Positions 1-8,370 of a DNA stretch of 64,000 bases are shown here, piece by piece. Within the stretch, counting starts at the first letter, position 1, and each line of letters opens with the position of its first letter. This DNA comes from Candidatus Gallacutalibacter stercoravium. Its GTDB lineage: Bacteria; Bacillota; Clostridia; Oscillospirales; Acutalibacteraceae. Under the pieces are notes generated by a model, which was given only the letters and a program-made list of their open reading frames with translations, did no database searches and was not told where the DNA came from. A program made the position numbers and the translations under genes. Location of the stretch: the NCBI GenBank assembly GCA_018716975.1, contig DVJE01000003.1:1-64000 (forward strand), given 5' to 3'.

Positions 1-1
1 C

Positions 2-369
2 GTCGCTCCCCATACGGGGAGCGTGGATTGAAATACAGTTGCCATGACTGCGGATGGGCACATCAATGGTCGCTCCCCATACGGGGAGCGTGGATTGAAA
101 TCAGGAATCATTACCACGTCCAGATATTTGCAGGAGTCGCTCCCCATACGGGGAGCGTGGATTGAAATAGTGACAAAAGGGCAAAGAAAAATTTTGGGGA
201 GAGTCGCTCCCCATACGGGGAGCGTGGATTGAAATTTTAAATCTGGCGAGAGGGCAATAACGTTACAAACGTCGCTCCCCATACGGGGAGCGTGGGTTGA
301 AATTATCAAGAATGGGTGCTGCATCCAGAAAAACATAGTCGCTCCCCACACGGGAATGCGGATTTAAAT
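2..369 (+). CRISPR. Type I-C-like CRISPR array, distal (trailer) end
   Basis: Six repeat units lie at 2-34, 69-101, 136-168, 203-235, 271-303 and 338-369, separated by five unrelated spacers of 34, 34, 34, 35 and 34 bases. The first four repeats are identical 33-mers. Each has a GCTCCCC/GGGGAGC inverted repeat around ATAC and ends in ATTGAAAT, the form typical of type I-C systems. The fifth repeat carries one substitution (GGGTTGA for GGATTGA), and the sixth is 32 bases with several changes. Degeneration at the right end and the ATTGAAAT-last orientation both indicate transcription on the + strand with the leader to the left of the window. The cas genes and leader are not in this window. Array identity is certain; the subtype rests on repeat sequence only. 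Confidence 0.97.
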
Positions 370-434
370 CACACAATTATCTTCCTAAAGGGGCTTTTGG
401 CCTTGATTGACAAAGGTATTTTCCATAAGCAGTT

Positions 435-475
435 GCGGGGCCCCCGCCTGAAGTTCAGGAGGAAGCCCCGCTTTT
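435..475 (+). terminator. Possible terminator after the CRISPR array
   Basis: GCGGGGC at 435-441 pairs with GCCCCGC at 465-471, followed by five T. A second palindrome (CCTGAA/TTCAGG) sits inside the loop at 447-459. It lies 65 bases after the last degenerate repeat and would end an array transcript. Confidence 0.55.
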
Positions 476-1035
476 TCATTTTACTCTTCTTTACTCGTTC
501 CTATATTTGAGGCATGAGGCACGATTTTTATGCCTCAGACCCAAAGAACAAAACCTGTTTATTGAGGTCCTGCTCACCCTTCGTTCTTGGCGGTCTTTTT
601 TAAGGCATGGAATCCGAGCAGAATCGCCCCACATAGAGGCGCCCAGGGTTCATACCACATTATTTCAATGTATAAACATATTCATTATAGCGTGGGCTTG
701 TACTTCTTTCAACAGACGAACCACCATCAAATCGTTTGAAATCTTTGCAGAACATCTAAGCTATTCTGCGAAATCCGGCCATGAAATTTTGTTTTCTCTT
801 TTTATTCAGTCGGATTTAAATTTAAGATAACCGCTACAAAGACAATCCATCGTAAAGTAAGGCTTGTTCCGATGCGCAAAGAAACAACGCCCTTTTCCGT
901 TTTTCGATGTTTACGGAATACAGAAAGGGGGTTACAAAGCCGGCAAAAGCCGCAAAGCTGTCTGTCCCATTCAGATATACGAGCCAAACCGATTTTATCG
1001 CTTGGGTTTCGCACACTACAGGCCCAGCCTATGTA
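476..1035. other. Gene-poor stretch with overlapping open frames
   Basis: I find no supported gene here. An inverted repeat TGAGGCAT/ATGCCTCA sits at 508-515 and 530-537 without a T-tract. From about 802 to 1190 several frames on both strands stay open for 60-110 codons, but none has a convincing ribosome binding site or a family I recognise. The translations are rich in Cys, Arg and Trp, as is common for shadow frames of a conserved non-coding repeat. Confidence 0.4.
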
Positions 1036-1072
1036 TTTCAAAAAGCCGAGACCTCTTTGCTGAAGTCTCGGC
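1036..1072 (-). terminator. Terminator of the LysR gene
   Basis: GCCGAGAC at 1045-1052 pairs with GTCTCGGC at 1065-1072. Read on the minus strand, a T-run follows the stem. It lies 22 bases beyond the LysR stop codon. Confidence 0.75.
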
Positions 1073-1093
1073 CATTTTTTGCAATCTTCTCTT

Positions 1094-1990
1094 TCAACCT
1101 TTTCGCGCCGCCTTAGCCACCGCTTTTAAAAACTGCTTAACCGTTGCAGAAGGGGTGGGCGAATGCAACAGCCCAAAAGGAATGGTATAGCCCCAATCCA
1201 CCGGCATAATTTTTAAAAGAGGATGCACATAACGCCAATTTTCCACTGCCATGAGAACACAGTTATTGTTTTCACACTGATTAAACGCCGCCACATCGTA
1301 AAAATCAAAATCTACAATATTTATTTGCGGATGGTTTTTCCAAATGTCATCCCGCAGCAGATCGACATAGTGGCTCCAATCCCGGCGCATTAGCATCAAT
1401 TTTTCCCCATACAAATCTTGTACGGTTAACTTATCTTTTTGCGCTAACTTGTGATGAACAGAAACGGCGCAACAGATAGGCTCCCTAGAAAGCTCCAGCC
1501 CCGCGCATTGGCGCAGGTTTAACATGGTTTCATCAAAAATACCGGCAACAACGTCAATATTCTGGCCTAGGTTGCCCAATATTTCTCTGGCGTTTTCCGG
1601 CGTGTTGTCAAAGGGGATCAGTTGGAATTTCATGTTGGGGCAATCCTCTTGCAGCCTTGGCCACAAATCCACCAACACTTGGGCTGGAGTCATAGGTGAG
1701 GTACCAATACGAATGACATTGGAGCTCTGCTGCATGGCGTTTTTAGCCCGCGTCACCGAATCCTTACAGTACTGGATGATGTATTTCGCATCTTGATACA
1801 GGGATTTCCCTGCTTCGGTCAAAAGCAACCCCCGGTGGGTGCGCACAAAAAGCTGCAAATCCAGGCTTTCTTCCAGCAGGTTTATTTGCTTAATCACCGC
1901 AGGCGGTGAGATAAACAGCCTTTCGGCTGCTTTATTGAAACTGCCCGCCTCCACCACGCACAGAAAGGTTTCAAGCTGAGGATTATACAC
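1094..1990 (-). CDS. LysR-family transcriptional regulator
   Basis: A 298-residue protein with normal LysR length and layout. The N-terminal winged helix-turn-helix spans roughly residues 5-65, with the recognition-helix stretch ISPPAVIKQINLLEE and the family sequence LFVRTHRGLLLTEAG. The substrate-binding-like effector domain runs from about residue 90 to the end. It starts at a GTG codon behind an AAAGGA-like site with rather long spacing, so the start is only moderately secure. No target gene is evident: the nearest gene upstream is rubrerythrin in the same orientation and downstream lies only the CRISPR region. The inducer cannot be predicted. The family call is secure; regulatory role (activator or repressor) is unknown. 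Confidence 0.9.
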   Translation of the reverse strand: MYNPQLETFLCVVEAGSFNKAAERLFISPPAVIKQINLLEESLDLQLFVRTHRGLLLTEAGKSLYQDAKYIIQYCKDSVTRAKNAMQQSSNVIRIGTSPMTPAQVLVDLWPRLQEDCPNMKFQLIPFDNTPENAREILGNLGQNIDVVAGIFDETMLNLRQCAGLELSREPICCAVSVHHKLAQKDKLTVQDLYGEKLMLMRRDWSHYVDLLRDDIWKNHPQINIVDFDFYDVAAFNQCENNNCVLMAVENWRYVHPLLKIMPVDWGYTIPFGLLHSPTPSATVKQFLKAVAKAARKG

Positions 1991-2391
1991 GGGGCTTCAT
2001 CATCCTTTCTATCTTCATGTGATTAAGAGCGTTTTTAGCCCATTACATTAGCCGTCCCGGATAGGTACCTTTCTCTCTTTTGGGAAGCCGGTAACATCCG
2101 AGGGCGGCCTTAGCCATGCCCTTTTACATATCACACACCCAGCCACACTTGCTTTATATACCCTTGGTTTACTCCTATTGTGATAACATATGTAAAATTG
2201 AAAAAATTTATGGTGGAACTGCTGTGTGCACTACTCCCCTGCCCTCCAACAGTTTTCAGAATACAATTATATTTTATTCGATTTTACATATTCATAGCAA
2301 GATAGAGCTTAAAATTTTTTCTAAATGAGCCGGTTTTCTGTAGATATGTAGCAGAAAAATCACAATCGCTATCGTTGTACTTTTGAAGCAT
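1991..2391. other. Intergenic region upstream of the LysR gene
   Basis: About 400 AT-rich bases between the LysR gene and the rubrerythrin terminator. The small open frames here have no ribosome binding sites or recognisable products. I see no RNA gene or repeat. Confidence 0.4.
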
Positions 2392-2432
2392 AAAAAAATG
2401 AAGCGCAAGCATCGTGTTGTTTCCGCTTGCGC
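2392..2432 (-). terminator. Terminator of rubrerythrin
   Basis: GCGCAAGC at 2403-2410 pairs with GCTTGCGC at 2425-2432. On the minus strand the stem is followed by TTCATTTTTTT. It lies about 80 bases past the rubrerythrin stop. Confidence 0.8.
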
Positions 2433-2513
2433 CTCGTATCGATTGTTGTAAATATAGGCAACTACAGTAAATTACCGTCACCGTCCAGCTCTTTTGTTGA
2501 CTACAAAAAGGCC

Positions 2514-3047
2514 TTAATAATTCTTAGCTGCAATTTGGAAGTAAGCCTGCGGATGGCTACACACCGGGCAAACCTGCGGTGCCTTTTCTCCCACATGAAT
2601 GTGCCCACAGTTGGAACATTGCCAAATGACGATATCGCCTTTTTGGAATACTGCGCCCTCTTTTACATTTTTCAGTAAAGCAAGGTAACGCTCTTCGTGC
2701 TCCTTTTCAATTTTAGCCACCCCTTCAAACAGCGCGGCAATTTGATCAAACCCTTCTTCCCGCGCCTCTTTGGCAAAAGTGGCGTACATATCGGTCCACT
2801 CATAATTTTCGCCTTCAGCCGCCGCTTTCAGGTTCTCTTCTGTGGTGCCAATTCCGTTTAACAGCTTAAACCAGATTTTTGCATGCTCTTTTTCGTTGTT
2901 GGCGGTTTCTTCAAACAAATTGGCAATTTGAACATAACCGTCTTTTTTTGCTTTAGATGCAAAATAAGTATATTTGTTTCTGGCCTGTGACTCACCCGCA
3001 AAAGCCGTCATTAAATTGGCCTCTGTTTTAGAACCTTTTAATTCCAT
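2514..3047 (-). CDS. rbr: Rubrerythrin
   Basis: A 177-residue non-heme iron peroxidase that reduces hydrogen peroxide in the cytoplasm of anaerobes. Residues 1-135 form the ferritin-like four-helix domain with paired di-iron ligand motifs ([35 protein letters not shown]). The C-terminal rubredoxin-like domain binds one iron through CSNCG near residue 143 and CPVCSHP near 160. Length and order are those of classical rubrerythrin. It is monocistronic, with its own promoter, a PerR-like palindrome at the transcription start and a terminator. The electron donor partner (rubredoxin or an NADH:rubredoxin oxidoreductase) is not in the window. Confidence 0.96.
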   Translation of the reverse strand: MELKGSKTEANLMTAFAGESQARNKYTYFASKAKKDGYVQIANLFEETANNEKEHAKIWFKLLNGIGTTEENLKAAAEGENYEWTDMYATFAKEAREEGFDQIAALFEGVAKIEKEHEERYLALLKNVKEGAVFQKGDIVIWQCSNCGHIHVGEKAPQVCPVCSHPQAYFQIAAKNY

Positions 3048-3085
3048 TTTTGTTACCCTCTTTCTATAAATTTGTTTCCGTACAT

Positions 3086-3108
3086 AAAATAATAATAATT
3101 ATTATTTT
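3086..3108. promoter_or_regulatory. PerR/Fur-like operator of rubrerythrin
   Basis: A perfect inverted repeat with 11-base arms, AAAATAATAAT and ATTATTATTTT, around one central base. It resembles the 7-1-7 PerR box (TTATAATnATTATAA) and lies just downstream of the predicted transcription start. Control of rubrerythrin by PerR is established in clostridia; binding here is inferred. Confidence 0.6.
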
Positions 3109-3117
3109 ATTATGTTT

Positions 3118-3146
3118 ATAATACTACTTTGCTTTTACACTGTCAA
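3118..3146 (-). promoter_or_regulatory. Sigma-A-type promoter of rubrerythrin
   Basis: On the minus strand TTGACA (3141-3146), 17 bases, then TATTAT (3118-3123). This is a near-consensus promoter reading into the gene at 3047. Confidence 0.75.
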
Positions 3147-3276
3147 GTAAAACCGTAAAAATATATTACTTTACCGTGACGGTTTACAGAATGTCTGACA
3201 TAGCTTCCCGCCGCGGCCAGTTCCGCATTATTTCATTTTCTGATACTCTAGTTTACAAAAACAGCCCTTTTGTACA

Positions 3277-3319
3277 TAAAAAAGAGCCGCGGACTGGAAA
3301 AGCTCCTTTCCGACGGCTC
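3277..3319 (-). terminator. Terminator of the ctsR-clpC operon
   Basis: GAGCCG at 3284-3289 pairs with CGGCTC at 3314-3319, extended by inner GGAAA/TTTCC pairing. A run of T follows on the minus strand. It lies 31 bases past the clpC stop. Confidence 0.75.
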
Positions 3320-3349
3320 GTTTGTTTTTTCCTTCTTAAAAGGGTTCTT

Positions 3350-5827
3350 TTATTCAATTGGTTCCTGCGTCATATGAAACACAAAAGCACCTTGCTGGTA
3401 ATCGCATTCCACCGGTTTGCCGGCGGTAACCTTGCCCTCTAGCATTTGTTCAGAAAGCTTATCTTCGATCTGGGTTTGAATAGCCCTACGCAGCGGGCGG
3501 GCGCCATAAGTTTCATCAAAGCCCTCTTTTGCAATGGCGGCAACGGCGGCATCGCTAAAGGAAATCTCCATTCCCAACGCCTCAACGCGCTTTTTTAGCT
3601 GAGCCAGCATCCGGCGAGCGATCTCTTCTATATTTTCGCTTGTCAGCTTATTAAACACAATGATATCGTCCACACGGTTGAGGAACTCCGGCCGGAAGGC
3701 CTTTTTCAGCTCTTCCATTACCAAATCATGGATTTTGGCGTTGTCGTTATCTTTCTGATCGCCATACGAGAAGCCTAGGCTGTTTTGCTTTTCGGTAATC
3801 ATCCGCGCGCCGATGTTAGAGGTCATGATGATAACCGTATTGCGAAAATCCACCCGGCGGCCCTGGGAATCGGTTAAACGGCCATCCTCCAGGATTTGCA
3901 GCAACATATTGAACACGTCTGGATGGGCTTTTTCAATTTCATCAAACAGCACCACCGAATAAGGTTTACGGCGCACCTTCTCGGTCAGCTGGCCGCCTTC
4001 CTCATATCCCACATAGCCGGGCGGGGAACCAACCAACTTAGAAACGGTATGCTTTTCCATATATTCCGACATATCCAACCGAATCATGGCGTTTTCGTCG
4101 CCGAACATGGCTTCTGCCAAAGCTTTGCAAAGCTCGGTTTTGCCCACGCCGGTGGGGCCCAAAAAGATAAAGGAACCGACCGGCCGGTTGGGATCCTTTA
4201 AGCCCACGCGCCCGCGGCGGATAGCACGCGCCACCGAGGTAACGGCTTCATCCTGACCGACAATCCGCTGATGCAGAATATCCTCCATGCGCAACAGCCT
4301 GGCGCTTTCTTCTTCGGTAAGTTGCACCACAGGAACGCCCGTCCAGCTAGAAACAATTTGAGCAATATCCTCTTGGGTAACTTCACCGCTGACGGCGGCA
4401 TTTTTTTCTTGCCACTTTTGTTTTTGCTGCTCCAAATGCTGCCTGGCTTCTTTTTCTTCATCGCGAATTTTGGCTGCGCGCTCAAAATCCTGGGCGTTAA
4501 CAGCGGCAGATTTTTCCTGCTCCAGTTCCTTTAACTTCTGCTCTAACTGTTGCAAGTCGTCCGGGGCGGTGTAAGCGCGCAACCGCACACGAGAAGCTGC
4601 CTCGTCTATTAGATCGATAGCCTTATCCGGCAGGTAACGGTCGGTGATATACCGTGAAGAAAGTTTGACCGCCGCTTCAATGGCTTCATCCGTAATCTTA
4701 ACTTTATGATGAGCCTCATAGCGATCTCGCAAGCCGCGCAGGATAGCAGTGGCCTCCTCTTCGCTGGGCTCGCCCACCATAACCGGCTGAAAGCGCCGCT
4801 CCAACGCCGCGTCTTTTTCAATATATTTGCGATACTCGTTAATGGTGGTGGCGCCAATTACCTGAAAATCACCACGGGCAAGCGACGGTTTTAAAATATT
4901 GGCCGCGTCGGCAGAGCCCTCCGCCGAGCCGGCGCCTACAATCGTGTGCAACTCATCGATAAACAAGATTACATTGCCGGCGTTTTTTACTTCATCAATG
5001 GCATTTTTAATTCTATCTTCAAAGTCGCCGCGGTATTTGGTGCCCGCCACCATACCGGTTAAATCTAAGGCCACCACTCGCTTATCTTTGAGCAGTTCGG
5101 GCACCCTGCCAGAAGCGATCTCCAGCGCCAGGCCCTCCACCACAGCGGTTTTGCCCACGCCAGGCTCACCGATGAGGCAAGGATTGTTTTTTGTCCGGCG
5201 AGAGAGGATTTGAATCACCCGCTCAATTTCCTCTTGGCGGCCGATTACCGGGTCAATACCGCCTTTTGCAGCCAGCGCCGTTAAATCCCGCCCAAACTGA
5301 TCCAACGTTTTGGTGCCCTTTCCTTTGCCGGCTGCTTTGCCTTGAGCTCCCTGTGAAAAGGGTTGGGCGGCTTCCTCTTGCTCGCTCCCGTCGCTCAACG
5401 CCTCGTTGATCTTTTCTACAATATCTGCCGGCTTAACGCCCATCTGCATTAAGAATCGGGTGGCGTAGCTATCTGATTCCTCCAACAGGGCGATGAGCAA
5501 ATGCTCGGTGCCCACATAATTGTGGCCCAGCCGCGCCGCTTGCATCACGGCAATCTGCAACACCCGTTTGGTGCGGGGCGTAAAATCCTCGCTGCCCAAC
5601 GACGTCCGAATGCCACTACCGATTTTTTGGCGCATCAATTGCTCCAGCTGTTCCGCCGAAACGCCCAGCTGCCCCAGCACCGTAGCGGCAACACCGCTTT
5701 GCTCTTTGAGCAGCCCCAACAAAATGTGTTCGCTGCCAATATAGGTATGGCCCATTTCTTCGGCGCTTTCAATCGCGAGATTAAGCGCATTGTTGGCCTT
5801 TTCTGTAAAACCGTTAAAACGATACAT
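3350..5827 (-). CDS. clpC: ATP-dependent Clp protease ATPase subunit ClpC
   Basis: An 825-residue AAA+ unfoldase that feeds substrates to ClpP and, with McsB, degrades arginine-phosphorylated proteins. Order: two Clp-N repeats (about 1-145), first AAA+ domain with Walker A GEPGVGKT and Walker B LFIDELHT, a UVR-type coiled middle region (about 425-470), second AAA+ domain with GPTGVGKT and VVLFDEIEKAH, and the C-terminal D2-small domain. The loop tripeptide LGF, which docks into ClpP, is present after EKQNS. It is the last gene of ctsR-mcsA-mcsB-clpC, 24 bases after mcsB, and has an AGGAGG site before ATG. Expression is expected to be repressed by CtsR and released by heat or protein damage. 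Confidence 0.97.
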   Translation of the reverse strand: MYRFNGFTEKANNALNLAIESAEEMGHTYIGSEHILLGLLKEQSGVAATVLGQLGVSAEQLEQLMRQKIGSGIRTSLGSEDFTPRTKRVLQIAVMQAARLGHNYVGTEHLLIALLEESDSYATRFLMQMGVKPADIVEKINEALSDGSEQEEAAQPFSQGAQGKAAGKGKGTKTLDQFGRDLTALAAKGGIDPVIGRQEEIERVIQILSRRTKNNPCLIGEPGVGKTAVVEGLALEIASGRVPELLKDKRVVALDLTGMVAGTKYRGDFEDRIKNAIDEVKNAGNVILFIDELHTIVGAGSAEGSADAANILKPSLARGDFQVIGATTINEYRKYIEKDAALERRFQPVMVGEPSEEEATAILRGLRDRYEAHHKVKITDEAIEAAVKLSSRYITDRYLPDKAIDLIDEAASRVRLRAYTAPDDLQQLEQKLKELEQEKSAAVNAQDFERAAKIRDEEKEARQHLEQQKQKWQEKNAAVSGEVTQEDIAQIVSSWTGVPVVQLTEEESARLLRMEDILHQRIVGQDEAVTSVARAIRRGRVGLKDPNRPVGSFIFLGPTGVGKTELCKALAEAMFGDENAMIRLDMSEYMEKHTVSKLVGSPPGYVGYEEGGQLTEKVRRKPYSVVLFDEIEKAHPDVFNMLLQILEDGRLTDSQGRRVDFRNTVIIMTSNIGARMITEKQNSLGFSYGDQKDNDNAKIHDLVMEELKKAFRPEFLNRVDDIIVFNKLTSENIEEIARRMLAQLKKRVEALGMEISFSDAAVAAIAKEGFDETYGARPLRRAIQTQIEDKLSEQMLEGKVTAGKPVECDYQQGAFVFHMTQEPIE

Positions 5828-5851
5828 CGTTTATTCCTCCTTTTGCGCTGC

Positions 5852-6871
5852 TTAGTGCAACGCCTCTTGCACAAGTTTTGCCCGCAGAACATCGCGTTCT
5901 TGGGGCTGCATTGTTTTTCCGGCGTTTTCCATCAATGTAGCCGGCTGCGCCTCAATCAGCAGCGCGTTAATGGTGTCGTAGCTAATATTGTCGATTACGC
6001 CTAAGGATATTCCCAAACGCACGTTAGAAACCAGTTTCATAAATTCATCGTTATTTAGAACACGGGCGCCGCGCAAAATTCCCAATGAACGGCCCACCAG
6101 ATCCAACGTTTCTATATGTTTGCCCGCCGCTTGGCGCGCCGCACGCTCTTGAGAAATCAATTGCATGGCAATATCTTTTAGATTGCTCATGGCCGCTTGT
6201 TCCGAGAGCCCCAGCGTCACCTGGTTAGACAGCTGATACAGTGCCCCCCTTGGTTCGCTGCCCTCTCCGTAAATACCGCGAATGGTCATTCCCAACTTAG
6301 ACAAACTGCCGGCAATCCGCCCCATGGCGCCGCTTTCTTGCAGCGCGGGCAGGTGCAGCATGAGCGAAGCCCGCATCCCTGTGCCCAGATTGGTTAGGCA
6401 TTGTGTCAAATACCCCAACCTGTCGTCAAAGGCAAAGCTAAGCTCTTCATCCAACAGGGTATCCAGCCGATCGGCCATCTCATAGGCGCCCTCCAAATCC
6501 AACCCCTGTTTCATCACTTGAATGCGCACATGATCCTCTTCGTTTATCATAATGCTAACCGATTCATCCTTCATCAGTAGCAATCCGCGCCCCTGGCGCT
6601 CTGAAATAAACTCGGGGCTTACCAAATGCCGCTCCACCAAAGAAACCGCTTGGGTTTCCGTCAAGCGCTTCATGTCAATATATTCAAAAGAAGAAGAAAT
6701 GGCAGATTGTTCTCCCAAAATTGCCGCGCGTACCGCAGTGGCTACCTTCTCTCGCTCTTCATCTTGTAGCTTGCAGGGAAAGGGGAATTCCTTTAAATTG
6801 CGGGCCAAACGTATACGGGTACTAATTACCACGTCGCCTTGATCTCCGCTTTTTTCATACCACTTATCCAT
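5852..6871 (-). CDS. mcsB: Protein arginine kinase McsB
   Basis: A 339-residue guanido-kinase-fold enzyme that phosphorylates arginine side chains, marking proteins for ClpCP and inactivating CtsR. Visible motifs are the N-terminal STRIRLARNLKEFPFP, the nucleotide-binding arginine-rich loops, and LTQCLTNLGTGMRAS with the conserved cysteine of the phosphagen-kinase loop. The open frame extends 27 codons further upstream, but MDKWYEKSG matches the usual McsB N-terminus and has GGAGG before it. With this start, mcsB overlaps the end of mcsA by 8 bases (ATGGATAA), implying translational coupling. Third gene of the operon. Confidence 0.95.
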   Translation of the reverse strand: MDKWYEKSGDQGDVVISTRIRLARNLKEFPFPCKLQDEEREKVATAVRAAILGEQSAISSSFEYIDMKRLTETQAVSLVERHLVSPEFISERQGRGLLLMKDESVSIMINEEDHVRIQVMKQGLDLEGAYEMADRLDTLLDEELSFAFDDRLGYLTQCLTNLGTGMRASLMLHLPALQESGAMGRIAGSLSKLGMTIRGIYGEGSEPRGALYQLSNQVTLGLSEQAAMSNLKDIAMQLISQERAARQAAGKHIETLDLVGRSLGILRGARVLNNDEFMKLVSNVRLGISLGVIDNISYDTINALLIEAQPATLMENAGKTMQPQERDVLRAKLVQEALH

Positions 6872-7376
6872 TCTCCTGGCCTCCCTCCAGCTCTTTAATC
6901 TGATCCCGCAAGCGGGCCGCTTGTTCAAACTCTTGTTGGCGTACCGCCTCATTCAGCTGAGAACGCAGCCTTTCCAACTCGCTGGCGCGCTTGGCCCGCA
7001 CGCCGGCGGAACCCGCCACCTTACCGCAATGGGCTGTATTGCCGTGAATTCTTTGGATGGACGGCAGCAACTTATCGTAAAAGGTGGTATAGCACTCCGC
7101 ACATCCCATCTTGCCGCTGCGGGCGATATCTGCAAAAGAGGAACCACACTTTTTACACCGCACTGCCTGCTGGCTTTGCGCCCCGGCAAAAGATCCGTTC
7201 TCCCCTAAAAAGCTGCCTAGAAAATTTTCCAGGTTGAGCCCCATTCCACCAAAAAAGGGAGCATAGCCCATTTTTTGCGCGCATTCTGGGCACAACATAT
7301 ATTCTTTCAACTCGCCGTTTACAATTGTTTTAATATGGGTGGTCGCTTGATTTTTACCACAGGATTGACAGATCAT
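6864..7376 (-). CDS. mcsA: McsA, activator of the McsB kinase
   Basis: A 170-residue zinc-binding adaptor that activates McsB. It carries an N-terminal CxxC pair (CQSCG, CPECA) near residues 3-32, a second set (CKKCG, CAECY) near residues 73-98, and a C-terminal UVR domain (about residues 130-165) of the type that binds Clp proteins. Both metal sites appear intact. It is the second gene of the operon, 38 bases after ctsR, preceded by GGAGGAGG. Family and context agree completely. Confidence 0.95.
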   Translation of the reverse strand: MICQSCGKNQATTHIKTIVNGELKEYMLCPECAQKMGYAPFFGGMGLNLENFLGSFLGENGSFAGAQSQQAVRCKKCGSSFADIARSGKMGCAECYTTFYDKLLPSIQRIHGNTAHCGKVAGSAGVRAKRASELERLRSQLNEAVRQQEFEQAARLRDQIKELEGGQENG

Positions 7377-7414
7377 GGTTTCCTCCTCCTTTATTTGGGG
7401 TTACCGCGCAAACG

Positions 7415-7873
7415 CTACCCAGCCTGCACCAATGTAACCAACATGTTTTTAAAAACAGCGGCGCGCAGCTTATCTCTTCCTTCCACTGGAACCGCGCTGT
7501 ACGCCTTATCTGACAAAGCAGCGGCCATCAACCGGGCATCTTCTGCTCGGATTGCGCCCCATTGCTGCAGGTTGTTGAGCATTGCATGGGCCGTAATACC
7601 ATCCAGCTTATCGCCGATCGAGTTGACCAAGTGCATGATAGCAGAGCTTCTATCCACCTTAACACGGGTAATACGGATATAACCGCCGCCACCACGCTTG
7701 CTTTCTACCAAATATCCTTGCTCCGGTGTAAAGCGAGAAGTAAGCACATAGTTGATCTGGCTGGGCACACAGCCCAGTTCGCCAGCCAATACATTGCGCT
7801 GTATCTCGGCGTTCCCGCCGCCTTCTGCCAGCACCCGCAAAATATATTCGGTAACTACATCACTCATTCGCAT
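7415..7873 (-). CDS. ctsR: Transcriptional repressor CtsR
   Basis: A 152-residue repressor of class III heat-shock genes. The winged helix-turn-helix includes CVPSQINYVL and the glycine-rich wing ESKRGGGGYIRI, whose arginine is the McsB-sensitive DNA contact and heat-sensing loop in the family. The C-terminal half is the dimerisation/McsB-interaction domain. Two ATGs compete: 7873 (only three bases after GGTGAG) and 7867 (better spacing, 150 residues). First gene of the operon; a consensus CtsR operator overlaps its promoter, so it should repress itself. Confidence 0.96.
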   Translation of the reverse strand: MRMSDVVTEYILRVLAEGGGNAEIQRNVLAGELGCVPSQINYVLTSRFTPEQGYLVESKRGGGGYIRITRVKVDRSSAIMHLVNSIGDKLDGITAHAMLNNLQQWGAIRAEDARLMAAALSDKAYSAVPVEGRDKLRAAVFKNMLVTLVQAG

Positions 7874-7890
7874 GTTCTCACCATCTTGAC

Positions 7891-7907
7891 TTTGACCTTC
7901 TTTGACT
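7891..7907 (-). promoter_or_regulatory. CtsR operator
   Basis: On the minus strand AGTCAAA GAA GGTCAAA: two direct heptads spaced by three bases, an exact match to the CtsR consensus (A/G GTCAAA NAN A/G GTCAAA). It starts about ten bases after the -10 box and would block initiation. Confidence 0.9.
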
Positions 7908-7916
7908 TACTAGTTT

Positions 7917-7944
7917 AGTATATCTCTTTTTTGCTCAATATCAA
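7917..7944 (-). promoter_or_regulatory. Promoter of the ctsR operon
   Basis: On the minus strand TTGATA (7939-7944), 16 bases, then TATACT (7917-7922). It is immediately followed by the CtsR operator. Confidence 0.75.
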
Positions 7945-8145
7945 CCTTTATTTTAACCGATTTTTGCTCTTTATTTTAATTTATCTCAATTATTCTTTTA
8001 AAATCAGTTTATTTTAAAAAATTACTTTTAAATTCTTTCTTTTAAAGCCATCAAAATCTTTTTCCGGCTTCGCCCAGAAAATTTGTAACCACTTTTGCGC
8101 CGCAACGTATACTGTAGTGAAAGCTTTAAAAGGAGGCAAACAACA

Positions 8146-8280
8146 ATGTGTAACAACTTCTTTGGTGGAAACAACTGCTCTTGGCTCATCATCCTGCTTC
8201 TCATCCTGTGCTGCTGCGGCAACAACGGCACCGCTTACAGCGGCAACGATTGCGGCTGCAACAACGGCTGCGGTTGCTAA
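8146..8280 (+). CDS. Tiny Cys-rich membrane peptide (44 residues)
   Basis: ATG at 8146 has a near-perfect AGGAGG site nine bases upstream. The 44-residue product starts MCNNFFGGNNC, runs through one hydrophobic helix (WLIILLLILCCC, about residues 13-24), and ends in an Asn/Gly/Cys-rich tail (NDCGCNNGCGC). It has nine cysteines. The composition recalls small clostridial Cys-rich proteins sometimes labelled chorion-like and the YjcZ-type sporulation peptides, but I cannot assign it to either. A strong terminator follows 22 bases after the stop, so it is an independent gene. Function unknown. Confidence 0.75.
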   Translation: MCNNFFGGNNCSWLIILLLILCCCGNNGTAYSGNDCGCNNGCGC

Positions 8281-8302
8281 CACCCAAGCGCTATTGCGCG
8301 CA

Positions 8303-8340
8303 AGAGGGCCCGGAGACTAAGTCTCCGGGCCCTCTTGTTT
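8303..8340 (+). terminator. Strong terminator after the Cys-rich peptide
   Basis: A perfect 15-base stem (8303-8317 with 8321-8335) has a three-base loop and is followed by TTGTTTTT. The minus-strand side lacks a T-run, so it serves the + gene. Confidence 0.88.
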
Positions 8341-8370
8341 TTATCATTCTTTATTTTTAGTTACAAGCTG

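Noticed and set aside
507..830. 107-codon open frame on the + strand after the CRISPR array
   Set aside because: No ribosome binding site, no recognisable family, composition like random reading through non-coding DNA.
802..1041. Cys-rich 79-codon frame on the minus strand
   Set aside because: Overlaps other open frames on both strands, no ribosome binding site; treated as a shadow of a non-coding element.
8014..8283. 89-codon minus-strand frame opposite the Cys-rich peptide
   Set aside because: It is the antisense shadow of the strongly supported gene at 8146 and lacks its own signals.
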